A stretch of 64,000 nt of DNA, taken from assembly GCA_027493615.1 (NCBI GenBank), contig JAOSKK010000037.1, positions 128,514-192,513 on the forward strand, given 5' to 3'. The stretch is from Verrucomicrobiota bacterium. GTDB taxonomy: Bacteria > Verrucomicrobiota > Verrucomicrobiia > Limisphaerales > J093. Below the pieces are notes generated by a model. The model was given only the letters and a program-made list of their open reading frames with translations, was not told where the DNA came from and did not search any database. A program made the position numbers and the translations under genes. Below, piece by piece: positions 42,333 to 51,846 of this stretch; the stretch's first letter is position 1, and each line of letters opens with the position of its first letter.

Positions 42333-42561
42333 AACTTGATCACTCAGCAGCACGACGCGCTCCCGAAACGGCTGCCGGCGGAGCTGGTGGCGCGCGCGGA
42401 AGAGGCAACCGTCGCCACCGGCACCCAGAGGGATTGCCTTCGGGCGAACCCCGGGGGAGCAGGGCGGCCGCCGCCGGGAGACGAGGCCCCACGGACTTGC
42501 CCGGCGGCGGGCAGGATAGACGGCGTTGCCTCTTCCGGAAGTTGCGTGATGCAAGTGATGT

Positions 42562-42777
42562 GTGACGTCGAACACGATCACCATCCGGTTGCAGCGGCCG
42601 AAGGCCGGGATCGAGGCGCACGCGAGGCCGAACGTCAACACCTGGGTCAACAAACCTATCGAGCGCACCCTCGGCCCGCGCCGAGCGGACTGGGACGAGC
42701 ACTTTGACCGTCCCTCCTCGGGCAGGAGATTCTGCCTGGCGGGTAAGGTCGAGCGTCGCGAACGGTGCATTTCGCGC
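42562..42777 (+). pseudogene. ribbon-helix-helix type antitoxin, probably decayed
   Basis: Begins MTSNTITIRLQRPKAGIEA and continues VNTWVNKPIERTLGPRRADW then DEHFDRPSSGRRF. It has the outline of an Arc/MetJ-type (RHH) antitoxin: a beta strand, two helices and a C-terminal toxin-binding tail. Some positions in the strand and first helix look degenerate (Pro-Lys-Ala-Gly). The reading frame runs on past the expected end into the PIN gene, pointing to a lost stop or an indel near 42735. The overlap with the PIN gene is as expected of a toxin-antitoxin operon. It may instead be an unrelated remnant. Confidence 0.5.
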
Positions 42778-43232
42778 ACGCCCATTGGCGGGTCGCGGCT
42801 TATCTCGAGCCGGCGCCGGACGACGCGGAAGCCGTCCGACGAAGAACCATTGTCGAACGCTTCATGCGACACCACGGCGCGCAGTTGGTCCTCTCGCATC
42901 TGGTAGTCCTTGAGGCGCGTCATGGCTTCTCGCGGGTCGCGGGCGAGCGGGAGCCGCGCGAGTGGCAAGCACTCAAGGCGGACTTCGATGGGAGGCTCTC
43001 TGTGGACCCGATGAACGGGGATCTGCTCCGGCGGGAACGCTATGAGCTCTTCTCCAAGTACGCGCGGAAGATGGCGCTCGGGAAGTTCGACACCGCCGTG
43101 GTGGTTTCCGTGAAACCGGCGGCGACAGACGCTTTCTGTCCTTTGACTCGACGGCCAGAGCCGTGGCCGCCGCCGAGGCCATTAAGGTCCATCCGCCCTT
43201 GAAGGCCGCGGACCAGCGAGGTGCCCCACCCC
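42765..43232 (+). pseudogene. PIN-domain (VapC-like) toxin, damaged
   Basis: MHFAHAHWRVAAYLEPAPDD is where this PIN family normally starts with an Asp (FADTHW type). Here the Asp is His, so the first of the three conserved acidic metal ligands is lost. The other two are present: Glu in SHLVVLEARHGF and Asp in ALGKFDTAVVVS. The frame breaks at about 43136, where TTCTG should read TTCCTG, giving AFLSFDSTARAVAAAEAIKV. Functional relatives are ribonucleases neutralised by the antitoxin encoded just upstream. The Asp-to-His change suggests an inactive toxin, independent of the frameshift. Confidence 0.65.
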
Positions 43233-43458
43233 GCGTAAGCCGCTGCGTGACTCCAGTGGTGTCGAAAATGGAACGCGCTCAGGATGTGGCCGAGCAACAC
43301 CGCGCATCCCAGCGCACTCGACCCCCGGCAGCAAGACGATAGGACACGCCCCGGCGATCCGGGCGCCACGCCACCTCACTCGCCACGCACAATGGCAAGG
43401 CGAGCCGGGCGGTTCCACGGGTCAACCCCTCGCCAGCGGTCATGGGCAACCCGCCACG

Positions 43459-43980
43459 CTACTCCTTCGCGTTCGTGATCACGCCGTAGAGCAGGCCGCC
43501 ACCCCGCCCGCCCGTCCACATGCCACTGTAGGTCTGCTCGTAAAACATCACCCGGGCCGAATAGGTGCCCCCGTCGGGAATCGCCAGCTTTTCCACCATC
43601 AGGATCGCCGTGTCGCCCGCGAACTTCACCTGCACCGGGATGGGCAGGACGAAATCCCGTTCGCGATACCGCAGCTTCGCGCGGACGATCCAGGTCTCCC
43701 CGGCGACCTTGGTCACGCCCACGATCTGGTAGCTGTCGCCGCCTCGCTCCTCGCCGAGCGCGCCATCCCGCAGCGGCGCCCAGCGCCCCGTGAGCGACGC
43801 GTTTGTGAGCATCGCCTGAAAACGGGTTTCCGCGTCCGCGGGGGCTGGTTCCTGCGAAGTCGCGGCCGGTGCGGGCCGTTCGGGTGCCGTTGGGGGCTCC
43901 GGGCGAACGGGATCCTCATGCGTACGGGCCTCAGACAGCAAGAGGAGGACGGCCAGTGAGAGAGGCAAGGCGGTCTTCAT
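43459..43980 (-). CDS. secreted hypothetical protein
   Basis: 173 residues, intact. Signal peptide (ALPLSLAVLLLLSEART), a Pro/Ala/Glu-rich linker, then a compact domain that begins FQAMLTNASLTGRWAPLRDG and ends MFYEQTYSGMWTGGRGGGLL then YGVI. I recall similar small exported proteins in Planctomycetota and Verrucomicrobiota, all uncharacterised. It is the only intact gene between the PIN remnant and the SLC13 gene. A family-C repeat starts 50 bp before its start codon. Confidence 0.75.
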   Translation of the reverse strand: MKTALPLSLAVLLLLSEARTHEDPVRPEPPTAPERPAPAATSQEPAPADAETRFQAMLTNASLTGRWAPLRDGALGEERGGDSYQIVGVTKVAGETWIVRAKLRYRERDFVLPIPVQVKFAGDTAILMVEKLAIPDGGTYSARVMFYEQTYSGMWTGGRGGGLLYGVITNAKE

Positions 43981-44030
43981 GATTTCGGTGGGCGCAAGGT
44001 AGCCGCTGGCCGCGGCAAGTCCAACCGGCC

Positions 44031-44236
44031 AATGGGGTCAAACATTGACATTTGACATTTCGGCGGGCGGCCGGCCGGGACCGGGGCGCGCCGGATTCGC
44101 GTACCAGGGGACCCGTGGGTTCCGACGTCACGGGGGCTTGGCCGTGGCGCTTGTGGCAAGGGACGACGGACGGCACGGCTGCAGAGTGCCCGTCGACGTG
44201 CAGCCAGATTGTCAAATGTCCATGTTTGACCCCATT
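44031..44236. repeat. inverted pair of the 27-bp family-C repeat enclosing about 150 bp
   Basis: The left unit (44031-44057) begins AATGGGGTCAAACATTGACA. The right unit (44210-44236) is its reverse complement with one mismatch. Related copies lie at 48185-48283 (pair) and 55750-55776 (single). The pairing and the GGGGTCA core resemble REP elements associated with RAYT transposases. The enclosed 152 bp show no gene. Confidence 0.92.
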
Positions 44237-44282
44237 GTCCCTGGGTTGACTCGGACCGCCCTGCTCGGTAAGAGCCGCGCGC

Positions 44283-46138
44283 ATGACCACGGACCAGTTG
44301 CTCATCCTGCTCATTCTGTCGGCCACGGTCGGCATGTTTCTCTGGGGTGGCTGGCGCCACGACATGGTGGCGCTGGGCGGCTTGCTGGCCTGTGTGCTGA
44401 CCGGGTTGGTGCCGCGGACCGACGCGTTCGCCGGCTTCGGTCACCCCGCCGTCATCACGGTCGCCTGCGTGCTGGTCCTCAGCCGGGGACTCCAAACCTC
44501 CGGCGCCATCGACGCCCTTACGCAACGGGTGCTGCCGTCCTCGGCCGGGCCCATCACCACGATCGCCTCTCCTCACCGGGCTGGGCGCCTTTCTCTCGGC
44601 CTTCATGAACAACATCGGCGCTCTGGCCCTGCTGATGCCTGTGGCCATCCAGGCCGCGAACAAGCACAAGCTGCCGCCGGGCCGGATCCTCATGCCGCTG
44701 GCCTTCGGGTCCATCCTGGGGGGATGACCACTCTCATCGGCACGCCCCCGAACCTGATTGTGTCGGGCTTCCGCGCCGCCACGGGTGCCGGGCACTTTGG
44801 AGTGTTCGACTTCACGCCGGTGGGGCTTTCCCTGGCGCTGTGCGGGGTGCTGTTCATCACGCTGGTGGGCTGGCGGCTGGTGCCGGTCCGGGAGCGGGCG
44901 GGCGCGGAGAGCTTCGAGACGGGCGCCTATCTGACCGAGGCCCGCGTGACCAAGGACAGCAAGGCAGCCGGACGGACGCTCCGCGAGCTGGGCGAGGAAC
45001 TCGAGAAGGCCGATGCCCAGATCGTCGGTTTCGTACGGGGAGAGTTCCGCCTCGCGGTCCCCAGCCCGGCCCGCAAGCTCCGACCCGATGACATCCTGGT
45101 GATCGAAGCGGAACCCAAGTCACTGGCTACCGTGCTCTCCCAACTGGGCCTCAAACTGGTCGAGGACGTGCCGGTCCCCCCCGGACAAGGACACCCCGTC
45201 GCCCGTCGCAACCACCGGAGCGACGCGCCGCGAGACCGGCACCGCGGAGTCCAAACCTCGCCCTCAGACCATCGACTCCGGCGACGTGGCGCTCATGGAG
45301 CTGGCGGTGCGACCCGAGACCGACCTGATCAATCGCTCGGCGACCGATGTTCTGCTGCGCACCCGGTTTGGGATCAACCTGCTGGCCTTGTCGCGGCAAG
45401 GTGAACGCTCGATCCGCCGGCTGCGCTCCGAACGGTTCCAGGCAGGGGACGTGCTGCTGGTCCAGGGCCCCCCGACGTCGGTAATGATTTTCGCCAATGA
45501 GTACGGCTGCGTGCCCCTGGCACCGCGGGCGCTGCGGATTCCGAATCGGCGGCAGGCCCTCACCGCCACGCTGATCCTGGCGACCACGGTGGCCGTGGCG
45601 GCACTCGGTCTCCTGCCCGCCGCCATCGCGTTTGCCCTGGGGGTGCTGGCCTGCCTTGCATTCCGCGTCGTCTCGCCCCGCAACGTCTACGAAGCGGTGG
45701 ACTGGCCGGTGATCGTTCTGCTGGGCGCGCTCATCCCGGTGGCCGGCGCCATGGCCTCAACCGGCACCGCCGACCTCATCGCCCGCGTGCTGCTGGACCA
45801 CCTCGCCCGCGGTCACCCGCTGCTCGCCGTTACGCTCATCCTGGTGGTCGCCATGACCCTCTCGGACTTCATGAACAACGCCGCCACCGCCGCCGTGATG
45901 TGCCCCGTCGCCATCAGCGCGGCCGCCCGGCTCGAAGCGCGTCCGGACGCCTTCCTGATGGCGGTGGCCATCGGCGCTTCGTGCGCCTTCCTCACCCCGA
46001 TTGGCCACCAGAACAACACCCTGATCCTCCGGACCGGGCGGGTTCCACTTCGGCGACTACTGGCGGCTGGGACTGCCCCTCGAACTGCTCATCATCGGCC
46101 TCAGCATCCCGCTGCTCTGGCTGGTGTGGCCGCTGTGA
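44283..46138 (+). CDS. SLC13-family (DASS) permease with two RCK_C domains, frameshifted
   Basis: About 620 residues. Multiple transmembrane helices with family motifs GFGHPAVITVACVLVLSRGL, SAFMNNIGALALLMPVAIQA, TTLIGTPPNLIVSGFRAATG, and in the second half TLSDFMNNAATAAVMCPVAI and FLTPIGHQNNTLILRTG. Two cytosolic RCK_C/TrkA-C domains lie between the halves (VTKDSKAAGRTLRELGEELE; ELAVRPETDLINRSATDVLL). Relatives move sulfate, citrate or dicarboxylates with Na+. Frames change near 44568, at 44718-44723 (six G, seven needed), near 45180-45200 and near 46035. The restored tail is FHFGDYWRLGLPLELLIIGL, stopping at 46138. Confidence 0.88.
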
Positions 46139-46189
46139 TCGTCGGCGCGCGAGTGGCGCCAGATGTCACATGTGTGGAACTGACCCCTT

Positions 46190-46540
46190 TGGTCCGGTGG
46201 CCCGCCGTTCGCGGGTACGACGACCGGCTGAAGCCATTCCACTCCCACCCGGCTGCCGGCCTGCAAAAACCGGGCGTCGACAGGTTCCGCACCCCCGCGC
46301 GGCCAGGTGCACATCAACAGGCCGCCCTCTCCCGGCAACGCATACCACCGCCCCACAGGCAGGACCGGTTTCATCCCCTCCCGGTAGGGGCCGATGTCGG
46401 GCGTGAAGTTGTACGTCCAGAGCGAGCGAAGGGCCGCCTTTGCTTCAGGCTCGGCGACGACGCGCGGCAGGCCGACCTGGAAGGCGACGCTCTGCCCCAT
46501 GACCCTGGTCGATATGGCAGCCGTCGTTGGTGTTGGAAGG
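46190..46540 (-). pseudogene. GH116-like glycosidase C-terminal remnant
   Basis: On the minus strand the sequence reads SNTNDGCHIDQ, then MGQSVAFQVGLPRVV, ALRSLWTYNFTPDIGPYREG, WYALPGEGGLLMCTWPRGG and FLQAGSRVGVEW. This resembles the (alpha/alpha)6 domain of GH116 glucosylceramidase-type enzymes. Only about 110 residues remain, with no start and with a join needed near 46500. The remnant ends at a sequence (46165-46192, ...GGAACTGACCCCTTT) that resembles the family-C repeat core. The remnant therefore looks cut by repeat insertion or recombination. Confidence 0.55.
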
Positions 46541-46812
46541 CTTGAGGCGGCAGAACCAGCTCAGCCATGGCCGGCATTCCGGGCGGCACTGAATCACACT
46601 CACCCCAGGTCCTCCACGTCCCCCGCACCGTCCAGCAGGCGCAGCGCGTTTGGGGTTTCATGGAATCCGCCGCGCAAAGCTTGTTCGACGGCATTCCTTC
46701 GCCCTACCCTGTCGCGGTTGGCGGGAGCGACTCTCCAGGCGTCCCGCGTGAAGCGCGACGTCGCAATTATCAGGCCCCGCAAATCCGTCAGCCGGACCCG
46801 GCCGGCCGCCCT

Positions 46813-48209
46813 GTGGAACCACTTTCGCCACCCTCACCCGAGACTGCCACCGATCCCGGCGTCACCGCCCCGGGATGGCGGGGCGCCTGGGGCGAACTCC
46901 GTGCCACTGACGCTCGCCTCTCCCCATTATGGCCGGCTTGGTGGGCCAGATGCTCATGGGCCTGACCGACACCCTGATGGTCGGCCAACTCGGCACCCTC
47001 CCCCTGGCCGCCGCCGCCTTCGCCGGCAGCCTCATCCACCTGCCCTTCGTGGCCGCCATCGGCCTCGTCTCCGCCGTGGCCGTGATGACCTCCCACGCGT
47101 ACGGCGGCCACGACCGCGCCGCGGCGGGGGAAGCGCTCCGCCACGGCGTGGGCCTCGCCGCCTTGGCCGGGGCGGCTTCCGCCCTCTTTCTCCTCGTCCT
47201 GCGCGACCGGTCCCTGTGGCTGGGACAGCCGGCCGACGTCGTGACCGAGGCGCGCGCCTACATCGGCTGGGTGGGCTGGTCACTGGGGCCGGCGCTGGTG
47301 ACCCTGGTGGTCAAGCAGTTCAGCGAAGCGCTGAACCGGCCCTGGCCGCCGACGCTGATCTTGCTCGGGGGCGTCCTGCTCAATGTCCTGCTCAATTGGC
47401 TGTGGATCTTCGGCCGCGGGGGCTTTCCCGCCCTGGGGCTCGAGGGCGCCGGGCTGGCCACCCTCGCGGCGCGCGTCGCAACACTCCTCGGGTTGGCCTG
47501 GTTCGTGGCTCGGGACCGCGGCCTGGCGGAGTGGCTCCCACGGCGGTGGCTGCAAGCGCTGAACGGGCAGGTGGCACGGCGGCAACTCGAACTCGGATGG
47601 CCTGTCGGAATGCAGCACCTGCTCGAGGTGGGCGCCTTCGTGCTCGGGGCTTTCATGATGGGCTGGCTCAGCGCGGAAGCTCTCGCGGCCCACCAGATCG
47701 CCATCACCTGCGCCGCCACCACGTTCATCTTCGCCCTCGGTTTCGGCATGGCTGTCAGCATCCGTGTCGGTCACGCGTGGGGCGCCCGCGACCACGCCCG
47801 CTGGCGACGGACCGGCTGGATCGGTCTGGGCTTCGCCATCGTTCTCATGAGCGGGTTCGGACTCCTGTTCCTCCTGGCCAACCGCCCCATCGCCCGCGCC
47901 TTCGTGCCCGAGGTCGAAGTCGCGACGCTGGCCGCGCGGTTGCTGGTGGTGGCCGGCCTGTTTCAAGTGTTCGATGGCCTCCAGGTCGTCGCGCTCTCGG
48001 CGCTTCGCGGCCTGGGCGATGTGCGGCGGCCGGCGTGGCTCGTGGCGTTGGCCTATTGGGTCGTCGCGCTGCCGCTGGCGGCCGTGCTGGGCTTCGCGGC
48101 CGGCTGGGGCGCGGTGGGCGTCTGGGTCGGGTTGGCGACGGGGCTGGCCACTGCCGCCGCCACGCTCATCGCCCGCTTCCGGGCAATGGGGTCAAACATT
48201 GACATTTGA
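46813..48209 (+). CDS. MATE family efflux transporter
   Basis: The well-supported frame runs from 46929 (MAGLVGQMLMGLTDTLMVGQ). Upstream sequence in two other frames (WGELRAT, LTLASP) belongs to the usual MATE N-terminus, so the true start is probably near GTG 46813 with indels near 46905 and 46926. Twelve hydrophobic segments and MATE signatures (LGGVLLNVLLNWLWIFGRGG, LGWPVGMQHLLEVGAFVLGA, LGFGMAVSIRVGHAWGARDH) are present. MATE proteins export drugs or metabolites against Na+ or H+. The last residues MGSNIDI and the TGA stop are encoded by a family-C repeat (48185-48211), so the original C-terminus has been replaced. Confidence 0.9.
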
Positions 48210-48283
48210 CAATTGGAGGAAGGGGTGCGGATTGCCCGTCGTCCAGGCGTCCACATTGTCAAATGTCAATGTTTGACCCCATT
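48185..48283. repeat. second family-C inverted pair, overlapping the MATE stop
   Basis: Units at 48185-48211 and 48257-48283 are perfect reverse complements over 27 bp with a 45-bp centre. The left unit supplies the MATE stop codon. The right unit ends 54 bp before the XdhC start. Confidence 0.95.
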
Positions 48284-48337
48284 GGCTCCGCGTTGTCGCC
48301 CGCCGCCACCGCGTGGTAACGTGCCCGCGACAAGCGC

Positions 48338-49509
48338 ATGAACCCGCCATCGCCCGACGATCCCCCGGCAACTTCCCCCGCCATGTGCCCCGACGGCGGG
48401 GCCGAGTGCGTCTGCGTGGGCCGGGATGTGCCACCCGGTCAAATCTTCGGCGTCATCCGAACCCTCCTCGATTCGAGCCGCCGGGTCGCGGTGGCCACGG
48501 TGATCGAAGCCGACGGTTCCACCCCGCGCAAGGTGGGCGCGCGGGCCGTCGTTGACGAGGACGGCCAACTGCACGGGACCATCGGAGGCGGCGTGGTCGA
48601 AGCCGAGGCGCTCCGGCGTGGGCTCGAGGCGATCCAGTCCCAACGCGCCTCGATCCTCGAGTGCCGCATGACCGGCCGGGGGCCCGGACACCGCGCCAAT
48701 TTGTGGCGGGGTGATGCGCGTGGTGATCGCCCCCGCTTCGGCGCAGGACCGCGAGGCCTATGCCCGAGCCGCCCAGGCCCTCGAACGGCGAGAACGCGGC
48801 CTCCTGCTCACGCGCGTTCGAGCGGCCGACCCGACCGGGGTGCGGGTGGAATGGTTGGACCCACCCGCCATCGGCACCGCCACCGCGTTCCCCGGCCCGG
48901 ACCGTCTTTCAGAATGTCTCGCGGGCGAGGAACCCTGCCGGTTCCAGGAGGAGAGCGCCACGGAACCGGCACCCGACGTGGTCCTGGTGGAACCGGTGGT
49001 GCCGCGGCCCCGGCTGTTGATTGTGGGCGGCGGCACGTCGGCCAGGCGGTGGCTGTCCAGGCGCGTTGGGTGGGGTTTGACATCAGCGTGATTGACGATC
49101 GCCCGGAGTACACCCAGCCCGCCCCTGTTCCCCACCGGCACCACCCCAGCAGTGCGGCGAGATCGCGGCCGAGGTGGCCGCGTTCCCCGTGAACCCCGAC
49201 ACGTACATTGTCCTGGTCACACGGGGGCACCGCCACGACGCCGTCGCCCTGGAGGCCTGCATCCACCGGCCCGCGGCGTACCTCGGCATGATCGGCAGCG
49301 AACGCAAGGTGGGGATGGTGAAGCGGGATTTCCTGCAAAGCGGGAAGGCAACACCCGCGGAATGGGCCCGCGTGTTCGCGCCGATTGGCCTCGACATCGG
49401 GGCGCAGACCGTGCCGGAGATCGCTGCGAGCATCATCGCCCAGCTCATTGCCGTCCGGCGCGGCGTGCGATGCGAGGGCCGTCGCCCCAGCTTGATGATG
49501 CACCCGTAA
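48338..49509 (+). CDS. XdhC/CoxI-family molybdenum-hydroxylase maturation protein, frameshifted
   Basis: About 385 residues in four pieces (frame changes near 48690, 49040, 49120 and 49170). The N-terminal XdhC_CoxI domain reads RRVAVATVIEADGSTPRKVG and LHGTIGGGVVEAEAL, then GGVMRVVIAP. The C-terminal XdhC Rossmann domain reads RPRLLIVGGG, HVGQAVAVQARWVGFDISVI, DDRPEY, VLVTRGHRHDAVALEAC and AAYLGMIGSERKVGMVKRDF. XdhC proteins bind molybdenum cofactor, support its sulfuration and deliver it to xanthine-dehydrogenase-type enzymes. The nearest client is the operon at 51847-55533, 2.3 kb downstream on the same strand. Confidence 0.9.
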
Positions 49510-49650
49510 CCTTTCAGTCGACCCGCGTTGAGCTTCGAGATCACCGGGTCGTTCACCTCCAGGCACCAGGCGGTGACATCGCCCGCACGCAGGATACCAA
49601 CCGCCCTTCCTCGCTCGGGATGTCCGCCATGGGGGAGAATTGAGGCAGGC

Positions 49651-49784
49651 TCCTCCCGCGGGCCGGGTCCTCGAGGTTCACTCCTGGGAACTCTTCGCCG
49701 GAGGCTGCATCAAGTCCAGCCAGGCCACCCTACAAGAACGGAACCTGCGCCGGGTTTCGGCGTTCACCGGTGGAGGTGATCAAG
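49651..49784 (+). pseudogene. partial duplicate of the 51012-51779 gene
   Basis: Translates GRVLEVHSWELFAGGCIKSS then QATLQERNLRRVSAFTGGG, against GRVIELHSCELFAGGCIVSS then QATLQGRTLLRVWEFTGGG at 51098-51215. DNA similarity is high over about 130 bp and then stops at a palindrome (49795-49859). There is no start codon or rest of gene, so this is a truncated copy. Confidence 0.85.
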
Positions 49785-49794
49785 GCTCCCAATC

Positions 49795-49859
49795 CCCGAT
49801 GTTCGTAATCGGTGGAGGGACTCCCCGTCTTGGATTCGCCGCCGATTACGAACATCGGG
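49795..49859. repeat. 18-bp perfect palindromic repeat (family D) with flanking near-match
   Basis: CCCGATGTTCGTAATCGG (49795-49812) is inverted at 49842-49859. The match extends outward about nine more bases with two mismatches (CCCAAT and ATTGGG). It lies at the junction where both the partial duplicate (49651-49784) and the C-terminus of the 50070-50636 protein end, suggesting insertion of this element between them. Confidence 0.85.
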
Positions 49860-50069
49860 TATTGGGGGTGAGGCAGTCGCACCCTGAATCGGTGGTGCGG
49901 GTTTCCAGCCGGCACCGTCCTTGGTTCTCCGTTCGCAACGGCCCGCCGCCCGCGTGACCGAGAGGATCTCCCAAGGATCGCCGTAGCTCGACCGCTCAAG
50001 TACAGGCATCCAGGAAGCCGTCGACTGCAAGTTCGTCGGGGCCTCCAGCACATAGCGTCGCGCGGCAAG

Positions 50070-50636
50070 CTATGGCCATTGCACGACCACGTGATCACCT
50101 TCTCGCCTGACCTGGAGTTTCTCCGGCAGCAACCGGAAGCTCTCGAACCCGATCAGTGGCATGACCCGGTTGGTCACCGTCATGTCGTGCACGCGGCTGG
50201 CTCCGACGATGACATACCTGCCAAACGGTCCACCCGCAATCCACTGGTAGACACGGACCTGATAAACGATCGGCTGACCGAGCGTGGGCTGTGTTGGAGG
50301 AATGACGCAGACATAAGTGTCTTCCTCGTAACCCCAGGAACCTGCATCTGTGCCCTGCAAGAAACCCAAGGTCACACCCACCGGCGCCAGCTCGTCCGTG
50401 GATGCGGTGGAAACGTAGATCTGGGCGGCAAAGAGCGGGCCCTCCAGCGGGGTCATCCCATCGAAGTCGTACACCCGCGCATCGAGTACGCCGGGAATCC
50501 GGTTGCGGAAGTCAATCGTCACCAGGTCTTCTTCGGCGCGCAGCCCCAGGATGGCCGCGGCTCCCACCAACCCGCCGGCGACCAGGCCCCCGACGCGGCC
50601 GCCCCAACACCAGCCCGCTCGGTGTGGCTTGTGCAC
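50070..50636 (-). CDS. secreted hypothetical protein, probably C-terminally interrupted
   Basis: 188 residues. Signal-like N-terminus (GGLVAGGLVGAAAILGLRAE), then a beta-rich domain (IDFRNRIPGVLDARVYDFDG, ...TDAGSWGYEEDTYVCVIPPT) and a C-terminal segment FRLLPEKLQVRREGDHVVVQ ending WP. In another frame directly downstream (to about 49940) the sequence continues RYVLEAPTNLQSTASWMPVL. That is the usual C-terminal tail of verrucomicrobial secreted proteins. The gene therefore once ran further and was broken by the TAG near 50068 or by an indel. Function unknown. Confidence 0.7.
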   Translation of the reverse strand: MHKPHRAGWCWGGRVGGLVAGGLVGAAAILGLRAEEDLVTIDFRNRIPGVLDARVYDFDGMTPLEGPLFAAQIYVSTASTDELAPVGVTLGFLQGTDAGSWGYEEDTYVCVIPPTQPTLGQPIVYQVRVYQWIAGGPFGRYVIVGASRVHDMTVTNRVMPLIGFESFRLLPEKLQVRREGDHVVVQWP

Positions 50637-51011
50637 GTGCGTGTCCTCGTTTCATAGCCTCTTGCGACTCACCGGCCCGGTTCGTCCGTGATCCCGTCCA
50701 TCACCGGCCGGGCATGCGCCGCGGGATCCAAGTGCTACTCCGCCGGCGTCGCCTCGTCCAGCGCTTGATGCGGCGCGACGTCGTGTGTCATCCGGGTTGC
50801 CCGCGCCGGAGGAAACGACGACGGCCCGGGGACTGGCCGCCCTCCCTTCGCCGCATCGCCCCCGGCAACCCCACGGTTGACGATAAGCTGCTCGAAGACT
50901 ATCCATTTTGATGTCTGGAGGCAGGAACCGTGGCCGGCACGCGTTGTGGGCGGGAGAGCGACCGGTGAGGGTGCCGGCCTCGGGTGTAATCGACGTGACC
51001 CAGTTCGTGCT
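50637..51011. other. 375-bp region without a gene
   Basis: Divergent spacer between the secreted hypothetical protein and the DUF1326-like gene. I see no coding pattern, palindrome or obvious terminator. Promoters for both flanking genes are expected here but cannot be placed. Confidence 0.5.
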
Positions 51012-51779
51012 ATGAAAACGCGTGTCGTCGTGGTGTTGAGTCTGTTCGTCGCCGGCGCGGCGCAGGCGGCCCGGTTGCCCCTTGAGGATCGCCCTGCGGG
51101 CCGGGTCATCGAGCTTCACTCCTGCGAGCTGTTTGCCGGGGGCTGCATCGTGTCCAGCCAGGCCACCCTGCAAGGACGGACCCTGCTCCGGGTTTGGGAG
51201 TTCACCGGTGGCGGTCATCAAGGCGTGCCGTTCCAGGGGTTGGCGTTGGCGGTGCTCGAACAAGCCGCGGAGAACCTGGCGCAGCCCGGCGCGGTGCCCG
51301 CGGAAGCCGTGGTGTATCTGCCGGACGCCGCTTCCACGGCGCAACACGAAGCGCTGTGGGGATGGCTCCGGGAGGTTCGCCCCGAACTCGGTCGGGTGAA
51401 ACCCCAGACCCGCACGGTCGCGATCAAGACCGGGCGCACGGCCGCGGGCGAGCAGGTCTTGATCGGGGACGACATCTCGGTGGCCGTCCGTCCGCTGGAA
51501 CGTTGCGATACCGGCGCGTGTGGCGAACGCCTGTGGTACACCCCTCGGGTCCCGACGGCCTATTTCACGGTGGCCGTGAACCGGTCGTCCCGCGTGCATG
51601 AGCGTCTGCTGAACCTGAAATGGGAAGAGGCCGCGAAGCGGAGCGTGTTCTGCGGGACGTTCGGCGGAACCGAACGGAGCCTCTTCGTCGACACCTTGAA
51701 AAGCGACCCGTGGTGCGGCACGGGCCCCGAGCGGTGGGTTGTCGGGGCCACGCCGCGGCGCACTGCGATGAGGGAGTGA
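51012..51779 (+). CDS. secreted DUF1326-like protein
   Basis: 255 residues, intact. Signal peptide (VVVVLSLFVAGAAQA) then GRVIELHSCELFAGGCIVSS and ATLQGRTLLRVWEFTGGGHQ, which resembles the N-terminal part of DUF1326-type exported proteins in Verrucomicrobiota and Planctomycetota. Later Cys residues (CDTGACGERLWY, VFCGTFGG, DPWCGTG) could form disulfides or bind metal. It precedes the molybdenum hydroxylase genes by 67 bp on the same strand and could be part of that transcription unit. A truncated duplicate lies at 49651-49784. Confidence 0.65.
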   Translation: MKTRVVVVLSLFVAGAAQAARLPLEDRPAGRVIELHSCELFAGGCIVSSQATLQGRTLLRVWEFTGGGHQGVPFQGLALAVLEQAAENLAQPGAVPAEAVVYLPDAASTAQHEALWGWLREVRPELGRVKPQTRTVAIKTGRTAAGEQVLIGDDISVAVRPLERCDTGACGERLWYTPRVPTAYFTVAVNRSSRVHERLLNLKWEEAAKRSVFCGTFGGTERSLFVDTLKSDPWCGTGPERWVVGATPRRTAMRE

Positions 51780-51846
51780 GATGCCGAACCGTCCGGGCCA
51801 AGATTCCGCTTCCCTTTAAGCCCTCGACGCGCTTGATTCCAACCCA

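Noticed and set aside
42351-42560. Open frame beginning near LPKRLPAELVARAEEATV as a further antitoxin gene
   Set aside because: The resemblance to a helix of an antitoxin is short, and the rest of the frame is Pro/Gly/Arg-rich without structure.
44045-44608. Plus-strand frame across the first family-C pair
   Set aside because: It runs through both repeat units and into the SLC13 gene in the wrong frame; no coding evidence.
1307-49859. The palindromic and inverted repeats as possible CRISPR arrays
   Set aside because: Units occur as one or two inverted or irregular copies without regular spacers, and no cas gene is present.
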